From: Longitalea arenae
Lineage (GTDB): Bacteria; Bacteroidota; Bacteroidia; Chitinophagales; Chitinophagaceae
DNA length: 64,000 nucleotides
Direction of reading: 5' to 3'
Assembly: GCF_016924755.1 (NCBI RefSeq)
Contig: NZ_JAFFJX010000003.1
Coordinates: 474,567-538,566, forward strand
Part shown: one piece after another, positions 36,278 through 45,260 of the stretch
Numbering within the stretch: position 1 is the stretch's first letter
Layout of the letters: every line of letters starts with the position of its first letter
Program-made: the position numbers and the translations under genes
Notes under the pieces: model-generated
Database searches by the model: none
Seen by the model: the letters and a program-made list of their open reading frames with translations, nothing else
What the model was told of the DNA's origin: nothing

Positions 36278-37630
36278 ATGAAATTGAAAACTTTTCTGCC
36301 TGTATCTTCTTTATGCCTTTTTCTGCTGACGGGTTTTTCGTTATATGCGCAAATTGGCAAACGGTTTCCATCAGAACGGAAAATAATAAAAGACCCGGTC
36401 ACCGGTGTTCAACTAATATTTCTAACCAGCACACCGCATGGAGATGCAAAGATCTATCCCACCCATAATCAATGGACGGCTGACGGCCAATGGCTTATTT
36501 TTCGCAGCGGCCGGGTAAAGGGAGAAGTGCTGGCCGTGCATGAAAGAACCGGCGACCAGGTGCAGATCACCGAAGGTGGTTATACGGGGATGCTTTGTGC
36601 GGCCAGAAGATCGATGAAGCTGTACTATATGCGCAGCATGGACAGCAGCCGGCGAAACGGCCCTTTACAGGTGATAGAGACCGACCTCGCAAAACTATTT
36701 GCGCATAGCAGGTCAGGCAATATGCAGCCTGCTTCCGTTTATCAACGGGTATGCGGTATTATTCCCGATTCTTTGAACGGCGGTGGCGACATGGCGCTCG
36801 ATGCGGACGAAAAGGAGATATACTTTCGCGTTAGCCGTTCAGCAGCAGCCAAACAGCTGCCACCCGGCACCAAACTGGAAGGCAATTTTGGTCCGCGCAA
36901 TATGGGTGCCGGTCCGGCAGGCCTTGCCCGCATGAACCTGAGCACCGGTGAAATAAAATATATCATTTCAGTGCCCTTTCAGATCGGCCATATTCAAACC
37001 AATCCCTGGGTGCCCGGTGAAATTGTATTCTGCTGGGAAACCGGCGGCAAATCGCCCCAGCGTACCTGGACGGTAATGGCGGATGGTTCGGGTTTACGGC
37101 CATTGTACCCCGAATCGGAATACGAGTGGGTTACGCATGAAGCAGTGATCGGCAAAGACGAAGTAGCGATGGCGATCATGGGCCACCGAAAAATTGCCGG
37201 CGCCGCCACAAGAGACACAACAGGCACGGCCTGGCATGGCGCCAATCCCGGCCAGGAAACTGCCTGGGGACCATCAGGCACGCGGGAGAAACCAACGGGA
37301 CTGGCCATTGTGAATCTGCGAACCAGGGAAATGGTGATTGCCGGACAAACAAAAGCTGGCAGCGGATTATGGCATGTGCATGGTTCGGCCGATGGACGTT
37401 TTGCTGTAGGCGACGATTTCTCGCGCAGCATTTATTTGATCGACCGGCGTACGGGCGAAATGATCCTGCTCTCAACGGGGCATAAGACCAGCGCTGCAGA
37501 TCATCCGCATCCAACGATGAGCCCCGACGGAACAAAGATCGAAATTCAATCAGCCATGTTATCGGCAGATAACCGATCCATGAATATTTGTATTATTCCT
37601 GTTCCTGCGTTATGGTTAAAAAGAAAGTAG
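36278..37630 (+). CDS. exported beta-propeller protein, oligogalacturonate-lyase-like (PL22)
   Basis: About 450 residues with signal peptide (about 1-25, LCLFLLTGFSLYAQ). The ATG at 36278 is chosen because it begins the signal peptide, and the upstream in-frame 33 codons are unlike a leader. The repeated blades (WTADGQWLIFRSGRVKGEVLAVHERTGDQVQITE; MALDADEKEIYFRVSRS; MSTGEIKYIIS-type) and the conserved IGHIQTNPWVPGEIVFCWE and EWVTHEAV segments resemble the seven-bladed PL22 oligogalacturonide lyases, which use a metal held by histidines to split unsaturated digalacturonate. If correct it acts on pectin fragments in the periplasm. A TolB-like sensor is the alternative. Confidence 0.65.
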   Translation: MKLKTFLPVSSLCLFLLTGFSLYAQIGKRFPSERKIIKDPVTGVQLIFLTSTPHGDAKIYPTHNQWTADGQWLIFRSGRVKGEVLAVHERTGDQVQITEGGYTGMLCAARRSMKLYYMRSMDSSRRNGPLQVIETDLAKLFAHSRSGNMQPASVYQRVCGIIPDSLNGGGDMALDADEKEIYFRVSRSAAAKQLPPGTKLEGNFGPRNMGAGPAGLARMNLSTGEIKYIISVPFQIGHIQTNPWVPGEIVFCWETGGKSPQRTWTVMADGSGLRPLYPESEYEWVTHEAVIGKDEVAMAIMGHRKIAGAATRDTTGTAWHGANPGQETAWGPSGTREKPTGLAIVNLRTREMVIAGQTKAGSGLWHVHGSADGRFAVGDDFSRSIYLIDRRTGEMILLSTGHKTSAADHPHPTMSPDGTKIEIQSAMLSADNRSMNICIIPVPALWLKRK

Positions 37631-37657
37631 GTATAACTATGAGATGGCGGTGAACAG

Positions 37658-38617
37658 CTATTTCAATTTGGGCAGTACCTGCTCGCCGAAATCTTTGATG
37701 AATAATTCCTGTTGCCGGTTTACGTTGTGTAAAACGATGTGGTCAAAACCAAGCTCGATGTATTGTTTGATCCAGGCCACATGTTTCGCCGGATCTTCAG
37801 ACACCAGCACCATCTTTTCTATGTCCTTTGCCGTTATATCGCGGGCGGCCGCATCAAAATGTTGCGGCAAATACATTTCCTGCAACTTTTCAGAGGGCAG
37901 CACATTTGTTCGCCACTGATCCAATGCACCGGATAATGCTTCTTCATAGGTCCTTGCATACGATAACTGCATTTTCAAATAGAGCGGTTTGCCTTTGCCA
38001 CCCCCTCTGTGAAAAGCATCGATCGTGGCTTTCATTTTATCGAGGGGTTTATGGATAGTGATCAGTCCTTCGGCCCATGAACCCAGCCATTCTGCTGTTT
38101 GCTCGGTTACAGCCGCAGCAATGATCGGTGGCGCCGATCGCGGTCTTGTATAGAGTTTCGCATCTTTAATGGTAACAGCGCCTTCATGCGTTATGGTCTC
38201 TCCGTTCAGCAGCCGCTTGATGATCTGCGCAGATTCATACAGGATCTTATTCCGGGTATCTTTATCGGGCCAGGGCTCACCGGTAATATGTTCATTCAAT
38301 GCTTCTCCACTGCCCAGCTCGAGCCAGAACCTGTCTGGAAACATCTGGGCCAGCGTAGCTGCCGCCTGTGCGATCACCGCAGGATGATATCGGCCGCCAG
38401 GGGCGCAGATCATTCCAAAAGGCAATTGGGTGGCCTGCATCGCAGCGCCCAGCCAGGCAAAAGAAAATCCGCTTTGTCCCTGCCTTTCTCCCCAGGGATA
38501 AAAATGATCGGAGCTATGAACCGCATCAAAACCGGCTGCTTCCACGAGCTTCATCCAGCCAAGCAATTCGGCCGGACTGAATTGTTCATGTGAAGCATGA
38601 TAACAGGTGATCGCCAT
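37658..38617 (-). CDS. LLM-class flavin-dependent oxidoreductase (TIGR03885-like)
   Basis: A 319-residue (beta/alpha)8 flavoprotein of the luciferase-like monooxygenase family, in the subgroup I know as TIGR03885 (relatives of F420-dependent enzymes). Landmarks are GFDAVHSSDHFYPWG near residue 30, FPDRFWLELGSGEALNEHITG (about 93-113) and RPRSAPPIIAAAVTEQTAEWLG (about 150-172). The reaction is unknown. It lies 9 bases downstream of a GH13 alpha-amylase-type gene on the same strand, and this pairing, which I recall for the subgroup, implies a joint role in glucoside or trehalose metabolism. Confidence 0.85.
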   Translation of the reverse strand: MAITCYHASHEQFSPAELLGWMKLVEAAGFDAVHSSDHFYPWGERQGQSGFSFAWLGAAMQATQLPFGMICAPGGRYHPAVIAQAAATLAQMFPDRFWLELGSGEALNEHITGEPWPDKDTRNKILYESAQIIKRLLNGETITHEGAVTIKDAKLYTRPRSAPPIIAAAVTEQTAEWLGSWAEGLITIHKPLDKMKATIDAFHRGGGKGKPLYLKMQLSYARTYEEALSGALDQWRTNVLPSEKLQEMYLPQHFDAAARDITAKDIEKMVLVSEDPAKHVAWIKQYIELGFDHIVLHNVNRQQELFIKDFGEQVLPKLK

Positions 38618-38626
38618 ACAGGTTTG

Positions 38627-40237
38627 TTATTTGTTGATTGATCGCCACCAGTGAAATCCATAACCATCTATTTGCAGGGCCCTATCCTCTCCAGCATCCC
38701 TGCTACCGAAGATATGTACCCACTTCTTTGATTTACCTACCAGTTCTTCTCTACTGAATGTTACCGGGTCCCCGCTGAAATTATGCGCGAACCACAGATC
38801 GCCATGTTCTGACCGGAAGTGGTGCACAAATAAACATTCATTGTCCTGCTCGATGATCTCAAATTCGCCGCTGCCTATTTCTGGACATTGCTTGCGGATG
38901 CTGAACAGCCGCTCGATCCAGTTCAGGATCGAATCGCCCTGGCTTTGTAATGACAGCACATTTATTTTCGGGAAGCCAAACTTTCCTTTTTCAATCACCT
39001 TCCTGCCTTTTGCCCTGGTAGAAAAACCGGCATTCGGTTCGCTGGTCCATTGCATGGGCGTTCTTACGCTTTCACGGCCCTCCAGCGAGAGGTCGTCGCC
39101 CATACCAATTTCATCGCCATACCTGATAAGGGGAACGCCGGGCAGGCTTAATAAGATGCTATAGGAAAGTTTAAGCAAGGCATCATTGCCATCGAGCATG
39201 GGCGCCAGCCTTCTGCGGATGCCTCTGCCATAGATCTGCATAGATTCATCCGGCGCAAACTGTTTAAACACCTGCTGCCTTTCCTTATCGGTGAGCAGAT
39301 TGAGATTGAGCTCATCATGTTGCCGCAGAAAATTCAACCATTGCCCCGCAGGTTGTATACCCGGTAACTTCCGCAATGTTTTAATCAGGGGCTGTACCTT
39401 TCCCTGCGCCAATGACAGGAACAGGTACTGGTTCAGAAAAAAATTAAAGATCATATGCATGCGCGACTCGCCTTTGATATAGGTGGCCACTTCTTCGGGC
39501 TTTACATTGGCTTCAGCCAGCAGGATGGCATCTGTTTTTTTGGCGGCGAGAAAATGCCGCATTTCCTCAAAGAATTTTTCCAGCTCCTCCTGTTCGGCGC
39601 CTTTGATGCCGTGTGGTTCAATGATGATCGCCGCTGCATCGATGCGGAAACCACTTACCCCCATACTCAGCCAGAAGCCCATGATCTTAAGGATCTCATC
39701 GCGCACATCCGCATTCATGATGTTCAGATCGGGCTGCTCCTTATAAAAACGGTGCAGGTAATACTGGCCGGCCTGTTCGTCGAAGGTCCACATCGTATTT
39801 TCTTCACCCTGAAAACTCAGTTCGACCGATTCAAACTCCACCGGCTCGTCGCTCCAGACGTAATAGTCGCGGTATTTGCTATTCCTGTCTTTTCTTGCTT
39901 CCCTGAACCAGGGATGTTCTATGGAAGTATGGTTCACCACCAGGTCTATGATGATCTTGATGCCATACACCTGGGCTTTATCTATCAGTTGGGCAAAATC
40001 GCCCAGGTTGCCCAGGCGTTCATCTATATTGTAATAGTCTTTTACATCGTAGCCATTATCTCTGTTCGGGGATGGGAAGAACGGCAGCAGCCAGATACAG
40101 GTAATGCCCAGGGCAGCCAGGTAATCGAGCTTGTCGATCAGCCCCTGAAAATCTCCAATGCCGTCGCCATTGGAATCAAAAAAAGTTTCTACATCGAGTG
40201 AGTAAAAGATGGAATTCTGATACCAGTGATACTTCAT
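38627..40237 (-). CDS. GH13 alpha-amylase family enzyme (trehalose-synthase-like)
   Basis: A 536-residue cytoplasmic GH13 enzyme. The catalytic regions are in order: DLVVNH (about 98-103), GFRIDA with nucleophile Asp200, LLAEAN with acid Glu242, and RQHDE (His307-Asp308). The start YQNSIFYSLDVETFFDSNGDGIGDF and GVPLIRYGDEIGMGDDL match trehalose synthase/alpha-glucosidase-type members rather than secreted amylases, and there is no signal peptide. It could isomerise maltose to trehalose or hydrolyse alpha-glucosides. The flavoprotein gene follows by 9 bases, forming an operon. Confidence 0.88.
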   Translation of the reverse strand: MKYHWYQNSIFYSLDVETFFDSNGDGIGDFQGLIDKLDYLAALGITCIWLLPFFPSPNRDNGYDVKDYYNIDERLGNLGDFAQLIDKAQVYGIKIIIDLVVNHTSIEHPWFREARKDRNSKYRDYYVWSDEPVEFESVELSFQGEENTMWTFDEQAGQYYLHRFYKEQPDLNIMNADVRDEILKIMGFWLSMGVSGFRIDAAAIIIEPHGIKGAEQEELEKFFEEMRHFLAAKKTDAILLAEANVKPEEVATYIKGESRMHMIFNFFLNQYLFLSLAQGKVQPLIKTLRKLPGIQPAGQWLNFLRQHDELNLNLLTDKERQQVFKQFAPDESMQIYGRGIRRRLAPMLDGNDALLKLSYSILLSLPGVPLIRYGDEIGMGDDLSLEGRESVRTPMQWTSEPNAGFSTRAKGRKVIEKGKFGFPKINVLSLQSQGDSILNWIERLFSIRKQCPEIGSGEFEIIEQDNECLFVHHFRSEHGDLWFAHNFSGDPVTFSREELVGKSKKWVHIFGSRDAGEDRALQIDGYGFHWWRSINK

Positions 40238-40373
40238 AATCTGTTTTATTCAGGTGCAGGATAGGCGATTTCAAAGACTGAAACAGTAAAAATTATACCA
40301 TCTGCCAATGAGCGGAGATCTTCGATATAACATGGTATCATTTTTTTACTGATACTTCCAGTACAGCGGCAAT

Positions 40374-41306
40374 ATGCAACACCCATTTATTCATAAGAGA
40401 AGGTGGACATTGTTGAAATGGCTGGCAGGCGTGCCGGTGTTTTCCCTGCTTGCCTGTTTTTTGCTGGATAAGCTGGTTCAACACCGGAAGAGTGATGCAG
40501 CGCTGAAGCGCCTCTTCAGGAAAAAACAAATTGATGCAAGGATCCGGTATTTCAATGCAGATGGGCGGATGTTACGCTATGTGGCTGTAGGTAATGATAA
40601 CTTACCAACATTACTATTCTTACACGGCTCACCTGGTTCATTAAGTTTTTATGCACCCTTGCTTACTGACCCGCGGTTGTTACAAAAGTTTAAAATGCTT
40701 GCTATTGACCGGCCCGGCTATGGCTATTCAGGTTTCGGTGTTCCGGAGCCATCGATAGAACAACAGGCAAACAGGATAGAAAAACTGATAGAGGGGTTTG
40801 GCTCCATCCGACGCCCGCTTATAATTATTGGCTATTCCTATGGCGCGGCCATAGCCTGCCGGATCTTAATGAACAAACCGGGCATTGCAGACGGGTTATT
40901 ATTACTGGCTCCACCCATTCAACCCGGTAAAGAAAAATATTTTTCGGTTACCCCTGTGCTTGAAACACCGTTTATCCGCAGCTTCATGCCGCGCCTGCTG
41001 CGGTCGATCAATACCGAGAAATTTCATCATTATGATGAACTGACCCAAATGCTTCCTTACTGGAACCGCATCCAGGTACCTGTGTTGTATGTGCAGGGTG
41101 AAAAAGACAGCTGGGCCTATCCGGCGAATGCCGCTTTTGCCAGGGGACAACTCACCAACGTTCCCTGGCTGCGCATTCACTTCCTGAAAAACCGCGGGCA
41201 TTTTTTTACATACACAGCACAGGAGATCATTCAACAAAAAATACTTGAATTATACCATTCAATAACCAACCGGCCGGCAGATCCTATTCATCCCGGTTTT
41301 GCCTGA
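40374..41306 (+). CDS. alpha/beta hydrolase with N-terminal membrane anchor
   Basis: A 310-residue alpha/beta-hydrolase-fold enzyme. The N-terminus (about 10-32, WLAGVPVFSLLACFLLDKL) is hydrophobic and may be a signal anchor, or a lipobox ending at Cys28. The oxyanion motif is LFLHGSPGS (82-89), the nucleophile is Ser155 in IGYSYGAA, the acid Asp245 in GEKDSWAYP, and the catalytic His277 in NRGHFF. Substrate unknown; esterases, lipases and haloalkane-type enzymes share this pattern. The last 23 bases overlap the convergent small gene. Confidence 0.85.
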   Translation: MQHPFIHKRRWTLLKWLAGVPVFSLLACFLLDKLVQHRKSDAALKRLFRKKQIDARIRYFNADGRMLRYVAVGNDNLPTLLFLHGSPGSLSFYAPLLTDPRLLQKFKMLAIDRPGYGYSGFGVPEPSIEQQANRIEKLIEGFGSIRRPLIIIGYSYGAAIACRILMNKPGIADGLLLLAPPIQPGKEKYFSVTPVLETPFIRSFMPRLLRSINTEKFHHYDELTQMLPYWNRIQVPVLYVQGEKDSWAYPANAAFARGQLTNVPWLRIHFLKNRGHFFTYTAQEIIQQKILELYHSITNRPADPIHPGFA

Positions 41307-41526
41307 TGCCTTCTTTAGCTTTGTTTTTAGCACGTTCCGCTTCCTCACCTGTCATCCGGTCACCATCCTTAACATTCTGGGCTTCCTGGTCCTGGATCGG
41401 ATTATCCTGCTCTTCGGCCGGTTTGGGATCACCGTACCTGTCAGGATTCGTTCCTGCAAAATCGGCTTGTTTATCACCTGTAATGTTCTTTTTGTTTTGC
41501 TCCTTTTGATTGTCCCTGGTATTCAT
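41284..41526 (-). CDS. hydrophilic disordered small protein, 80 aa
   Basis: An 80-residue protein made almost wholly of charged and polar residues (NTRDNQKEQNKKNITGDKQ, GEEAERAKNKAKEGIRQNRDE). No hydrophobic core or signal is visible, so it is probably intrinsically disordered, similar in style to small stress-related proteins in this group of bacteria. The ATG at 41526 is preferred over the one at 41547. Its end overlaps the 3' end of the convergent hydrolase gene by 23 bases. Confidence 0.55.
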   Translation of the reverse strand: MNTRDNQKEQNKKNITGDKQADFAGTNPDRYGDPKPAEEQDNPIQDQEAQNVKDGDRMTGEEAERAKNKAKEGIRQNRDE

Positions 41527-41681
41527 AAAATTCAATTTAGTGTTCAAGTATTAAATGAATTCCAGAAAATTCAATGCCACCGGTGGGGTTGAATATCCAC
41601 AAAGGGCAGCACCAGAAATTATCCTAAGTGGGAACGAATTTTTTATATGCTACAGAAAGGTTTTGCCTTAAATCTAAACAT

Positions 41682-41903
41682 ATGAAATGTATCTTTTCAT
41701 GCATGCTGGGCGGTATGATGCTGTGTTTGGCGTATTGCAAAAATCCCATGCCTATCACCGCCAATCCGGATGATCACACCAATGCCAGCGGCACGGCCGG
41801 TTCGGCAAAAATGACAAACCAGTTGCCGGGGAAAAACAATAATGTGCCCCTCAAACTGGATACCATAAAACTTCCCAATGACACGTTGCGGGGAAGACAG
41901 TGA
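41682..41903 (+). CDS. small putative lipoprotein, 73 aa
   Basis: A short exported protein with a signal peptide (KCIFSCMLGGMMLCLAYC) ending in a lipobox-like LAYC, then a polar Asn/Thr/Lys-rich chain without recognisable domain. The ATG at 41682 begins the leader. Upstream codons in frame look like untranslated sequence. It ends 20 bases before the convergent PEP-utilising enzyme gene. Function unknown. Confidence 0.5.
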   Translation: MKCIFSCMLGGMMLCLAYCKNPMPITANPDDHTNASGTAGSAKMTNQLPGKNNNVPLKLDTIKLPNDTLRGRQ

Positions 41904-41923
41904 TCGATGCGGATGTTGCCAGT

Positions 41924-44554
41924 TTACAGGAGCTCAATATACCCTTCGGTTCCGTGTACCCGGATGCGTTGTCCATCCTGTATCAGTTTGGTAGCGTTCT
42001 CGACGCCAACTACGGCCGGCAAGCCATATTCCCGCGCAATAACGGCGCCATGCGTCATCAATCCACCCACTTCGGTGACCAGGCCTTTAATACCAACAAA
42101 CAAGGGTGTCCAGCTCGGGTCAGTAAAAGCAGTCACCAGGATATCCCCCGCTTCCAGGTCGGCATCTTCTATCTTCAGAACGACACGCGCCCTTCCTTCA
42201 ATACATCCGGAAGAAACAGGCAGTCCCACAATAGCCCCCGCCGGAAGATTGCCGCGCTTATACTGCCCGGTGATGATCTCGCCGTCTGAAGTGATCACCC
42301 GTGGCGGTGTTAATTTCTCAAAATATCTTTGTTCCGCTTTGCGTTGGTTGATGAGCTGGTGATCCAGTTTGCTGGTGCGGATGACTTCACCCAGTTCTTC
42401 CACTGTGAGATAATAGATCTCTTCGTTTTCATGAATAAGCCCGGCCTGTACCAGTTTTTCAGCTTCTTTCAGCAAGGCCTTTTTATATACAAAATAACGG
42501 GAAACTATAGCGTATTTGGGATACTCGCGGTAACCGATGAAATTGCGCACCAGGTCGATCATGCGTTTCGTTTCCCGGGCTTTTTGCGCACCATCCGGTA
42601 ATTGCTGTAACCGGTCTAATATTTCCTGTTCCTTTCTCAGTGCCTGCTGCCGTCCCTGTTCAAATTTGCGATGACTGGCGCCTGGCTGCAGGTTCTTAAT
42701 ATTATTCAGAATTACAGGAACCAGGGCGAGCGGTTTTTCGCGCCAGCGGGGTCTTGTGATATCGATCTCACCTGCACATCGCATCCCGTATTTGTCGAGA
42801 AAGGCATCCAGCGCTTGCCTGGTTTCGCGCCCACCCCTGTATTGCAGCAAGCCATCCAAAAAATTATCTTCTTTCACCTGCTGTAAATACGCTATCACTT
42901 CCGGGTAAGGGCGGATCACATCTGCCACATCCAATAGCGCCAGTCCCATTTCTGAGGTAATATTATGGGGGACAGACAGCGTAAGTGTATCCGCAACGTT
43001 TTTTTCGCCTAACCATTCAAATATCTTTTCATTGATCCAGGCGGAGGCATTCATCGCTGTCATGACCACCCCAAAGCCCTGCATGTCGGCCCGCCGCTTG
43101 CCCATGGCCTGTTTTTCTTCCAGGATGAAATCGATCAGCTCAGCGCCGGATTTCGCTTGGATACTTTCTTCTAATTCCCTGATCGATGCTTCGCTGCGTT
43201 CGATCAATTCAGTGACAATGGCAGGGTCATAATCCTGTAATGTTTGATAGTTTATTGGCGGCGGGCCTTGATTGCCATTACCTGCAGGCTGCTGCTCATC
43301 ATCAGGTCCTGATTGTATGAGATCGCCCCGCGCGATAATGTTCATGAACGCGTCGCGCATCAGGGGGTCAGATTTTCCCAGCACATTTACCAGCACTTCT
43401 CTTTTAGCAGGGGAAGCCAGCTCTTCACTGATATCGACGAATAATCTTCCACCGGCTGTATACATGGGGCGGGCGGCCGTCAGCTGCCATACAGACAAGC
43501 CTAATGGTTTTATGGCATCGGTCATCATTTGCTGATGACCCACGGATACATACACGTGCATTCGGGCATCATCTGCTTGCGGAATGGGAAATAAAGTAGT
43601 GATCGGCCGGCTCTGAACAATATAAAAGGTGTTATCCACCAAACACCATTCTATGTCCTGCGGCTGGCCAAAATGTTTTTCTATCTTTCTGCCGATGCCT
43701 TCAAGCGTGATGATCTGTTCGTCTGTGAGTGTTTGGCGCTGCTGCTTGTCCGCTTCAATGGCCCGGGTTACCGTACCCCCTTCTTTCAACGCCTCTACCG
43801 CCAGCTTCTTTACAGCTATTTGCTTATCGATCAATTTACCTTCACGTACTTTATAAACATCCGCATTTACCAGTCCGCCCACCAGCGCCTCTCCGAGACC
43901 GAAGCTGGCATCAATAGACACTACTTTCCTGTTGCCAGTGACGGGATCGGCCGTAAACAAAATACCTGATGCCTGCGGAAAGACCATTTTTTGAATGACT
44001 ACCGCCAGCTGCACTTTACGGTGATCGAAGCCGTTCTGCATGCGGTAGCTTACTGCCCGCGCTGTAAACAGCGATGCCCAGCACCTGCTGATCTGTTGCA
44101 GAATGGCCTCCACGCCGATCACATTCAAATAGGTATCCTGCTGTCCGGCAAAAGAGGCCGTGGGCAGGTCTTCCGCTGTGGCGCTTGACCGCACGGCATA
44201 GGCGTCATTGTCGCCCAACTTACTGAGATAACCTGCTATTTCTTCGGCAAGATCATGGGGAACCGGGATCTTTTCGATGGCGGTACGAACAGCTGCGCTG
44301 AGCTGGTTCATCCGCTCCCGTTCATCTGCTTTACAATTATTTAATTCATCCAGAAAACTGTCAAACACCGGGTTATATTCCAGCATTCGTTTGTACGCTT
44401 CAGTGGTAACACAAAATCCGGGCGGCACCAAGATGCCGCCGATCCTGGATAATTCGCCGAGTTTAGCCCCCTTGCCTCCTGCCAGCATCAATTGTGTGCT
44501 GTCCAGTTCCTGAAAAGGAAGTACCAATGAAGAATTCCTGATCATCTGCGACAT
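41924..44554 (-). CDS. rifampicin-phosphotransferase-like PEP-utilising enzyme
   Basis: An 876-residue three-domain enzyme. The ATP-grasp domain (about 1-325) opens with LAGGKGAKLGELSRIGGILVPPGFCVTTEAY and contains VRSSATAEDLPTASFAGQQDTYLNV. A middle domain (about 340-760) would bind the acceptor. The swivelling His domain is at the C-terminus (about 785-876) with VTEVGGLMTHGAVIAREYGLPAVVGVENAT and phosphorylatable His835. The THGAV form and length fit rifampicin phosphotransferases (RPH) better than PEP synthase, which usually has CHAAI. RPH inactivates rifamycins by transferring the ATP beta-phosphate. The true substrate is not certain. It follows a MarR gene by one base. Confidence 0.8.
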   Translation of the reverse strand: MSQMIRNSSLVLPFQELDSTQLMLAGGKGAKLGELSRIGGILVPPGFCVTTEAYKRMLEYNPVFDSFLDELNNCKADERERMNQLSAAVRTAIEKIPVPHDLAEEIAGYLSKLGDNDAYAVRSSATAEDLPTASFAGQQDTYLNVIGVEAILQQISRCWASLFTARAVSYRMQNGFDHRKVQLAVVIQKMVFPQASGILFTADPVTGNRKVVSIDASFGLGEALVGGLVNADVYKVREGKLIDKQIAVKKLAVEALKEGGTVTRAIEADKQQRQTLTDEQIITLEGIGRKIEKHFGQPQDIEWCLVDNTFYIVQSRPITTLFPIPQADDARMHVYVSVGHQQMMTDAIKPLGLSVWQLTAARPMYTAGGRLFVDISEELASPAKREVLVNVLGKSDPLMRDAFMNIIARGDLIQSGPDDEQQPAGNGNQGPPPINYQTLQDYDPAIVTELIERSEASIRELEESIQAKSGAELIDFILEEKQAMGKRRADMQGFGVVMTAMNASAWINEKIFEWLGEKNVADTLTLSVPHNITSEMGLALLDVADVIRPYPEVIAYLQQVKEDNFLDGLLQYRGGRETRQALDAFLDKYGMRCAGEIDITRPRWREKPLALVPVILNNIKNLQPGASHRKFEQGRQQALRKEQEILDRLQQLPDGAQKARETKRMIDLVRNFIGYREYPKYAIVSRYFVYKKALLKEAEKLVQAGLIHENEEIYYLTVEELGEVIRTSKLDHQLINQRKAEQRYFEKLTPPRVITSDGEIITGQYKRGNLPAGAIVGLPVSSGCIEGRARVVLKIEDADLEAGDILVTAFTDPSWTPLFVGIKGLVTEVGGLMTHGAVIAREYGLPAVVGVENATKLIQDGQRIRVHGTEGYIELL

Positions 44555-44555
44555 A

Positions 44556-45011
44556 TCATTTATTATTTAGTTTATCGGTGGTTTCCGTCATGATCTCAAT
44601 GGCCTTTACAAAGTAGGCCTCGATGGTTTTAAGCTCCTCTACGGAAAAAGAAGCCATTAATTTCCCGGATTTATTCCTGTATTCTTTATACAAGGGCTCT
44701 AAAAGCGCCATAATGTTTTTGGTGTTCGGCTCGATGATCACCTTTCGCCGGTCTGCTGCTGCAAATTGCCTTTTGACCAGTTTTTTCTTTTCAAACCGGT
44801 CGATCAAACCGGTAACGGCCCCGGTTGTCAATCCGGTCAAACTGGAAAGCTCACCTGCAGTCATCGCCCCTTTTTGTAAAAAAAAGCCCAGGTATTTATG
44901 GTCAGTCCCTGAAAAGCCCGCCTTCCGGGCAACGGCTTCATGCATCTGAATAGAAGTGTATGCGTATTGCTGACTGAGTTTTCTCAATTGTTTCAGCAGG
45001 TCTTTATCCAT
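44556..45011 (-). CDS. MarR-family transcriptional regulator
   Basis: A 151-residue winged-helix regulator of the MarR family. The DNA-recognition part is about residues 45-95 (GAMTAGELSSLTGLTTGAVTGLIDRFEKKKLVKRQFAAADRRKVIIEP), including the typical wing DRRKV. The N- and C-terminal helices would form the dimer. Its stop is one base before the RPH-like gene ATG, so both are made from one message. A perfect TATCTTAG-CCA-CTAAGATA palindrome 20 bases before its ATG is a likely autoregulatory operator, released by the drug or stress signal. Confidence 0.93.
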   Translation of the reverse strand: MDKDLLKQLRKLSQQYAYTSIQMHEAVARKAGFSGTDHKYLGFFLQKGAMTAGELSSLTGLTTGAVTGLIDRFEKKKLVKRQFAAADRRKVIIEPNTKNIMALLEPLYKEYRNKSGKLMASFSVEELKTIEAYFVKAIEIMTETTDKLNNK

Positions 45012-45030
45012 AAATATCTTTTTGGGTAAT

Positions 45031-45049
45031 TATCTTAGCCACTAAGATA
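45031..45049. promoter_or_regulatory. MarR operator candidate
   Basis: TATCTTAGCCACTAAGATA has perfect 8-base arms and a 3-base centre, the size and symmetry of MarR-family sites. It lies 20-38 bases upstream of the marR-type start, in the region divergent from the DJ-1/PfpI gene. Confidence 0.65.
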
Positions 45050-45260
45050 CTTAATAATTGGTTTACCCCCAAAGAAAAACGGCGCCGTGATGCTGTTTTA
45101 TTTCAATGGTGTACTTGTAAAAAAATCCGTAGAGCAAATTCAGCAATCGGCGGCCCGCTCAGCGGCTGATTGCGCGGTACAGTTTTTATGCATCAAGGGG
45201 AGACTGGTACCGGTTTTCGAGCCAGTAAGATCAATTACTCATATCTAAAAATTATATATT

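Noticed and set aside
39455..40201. 248-codon frame opposite the GH13 gene
   Set aside because: Shadow of a well-supported enzyme gene; no recognisable motif.
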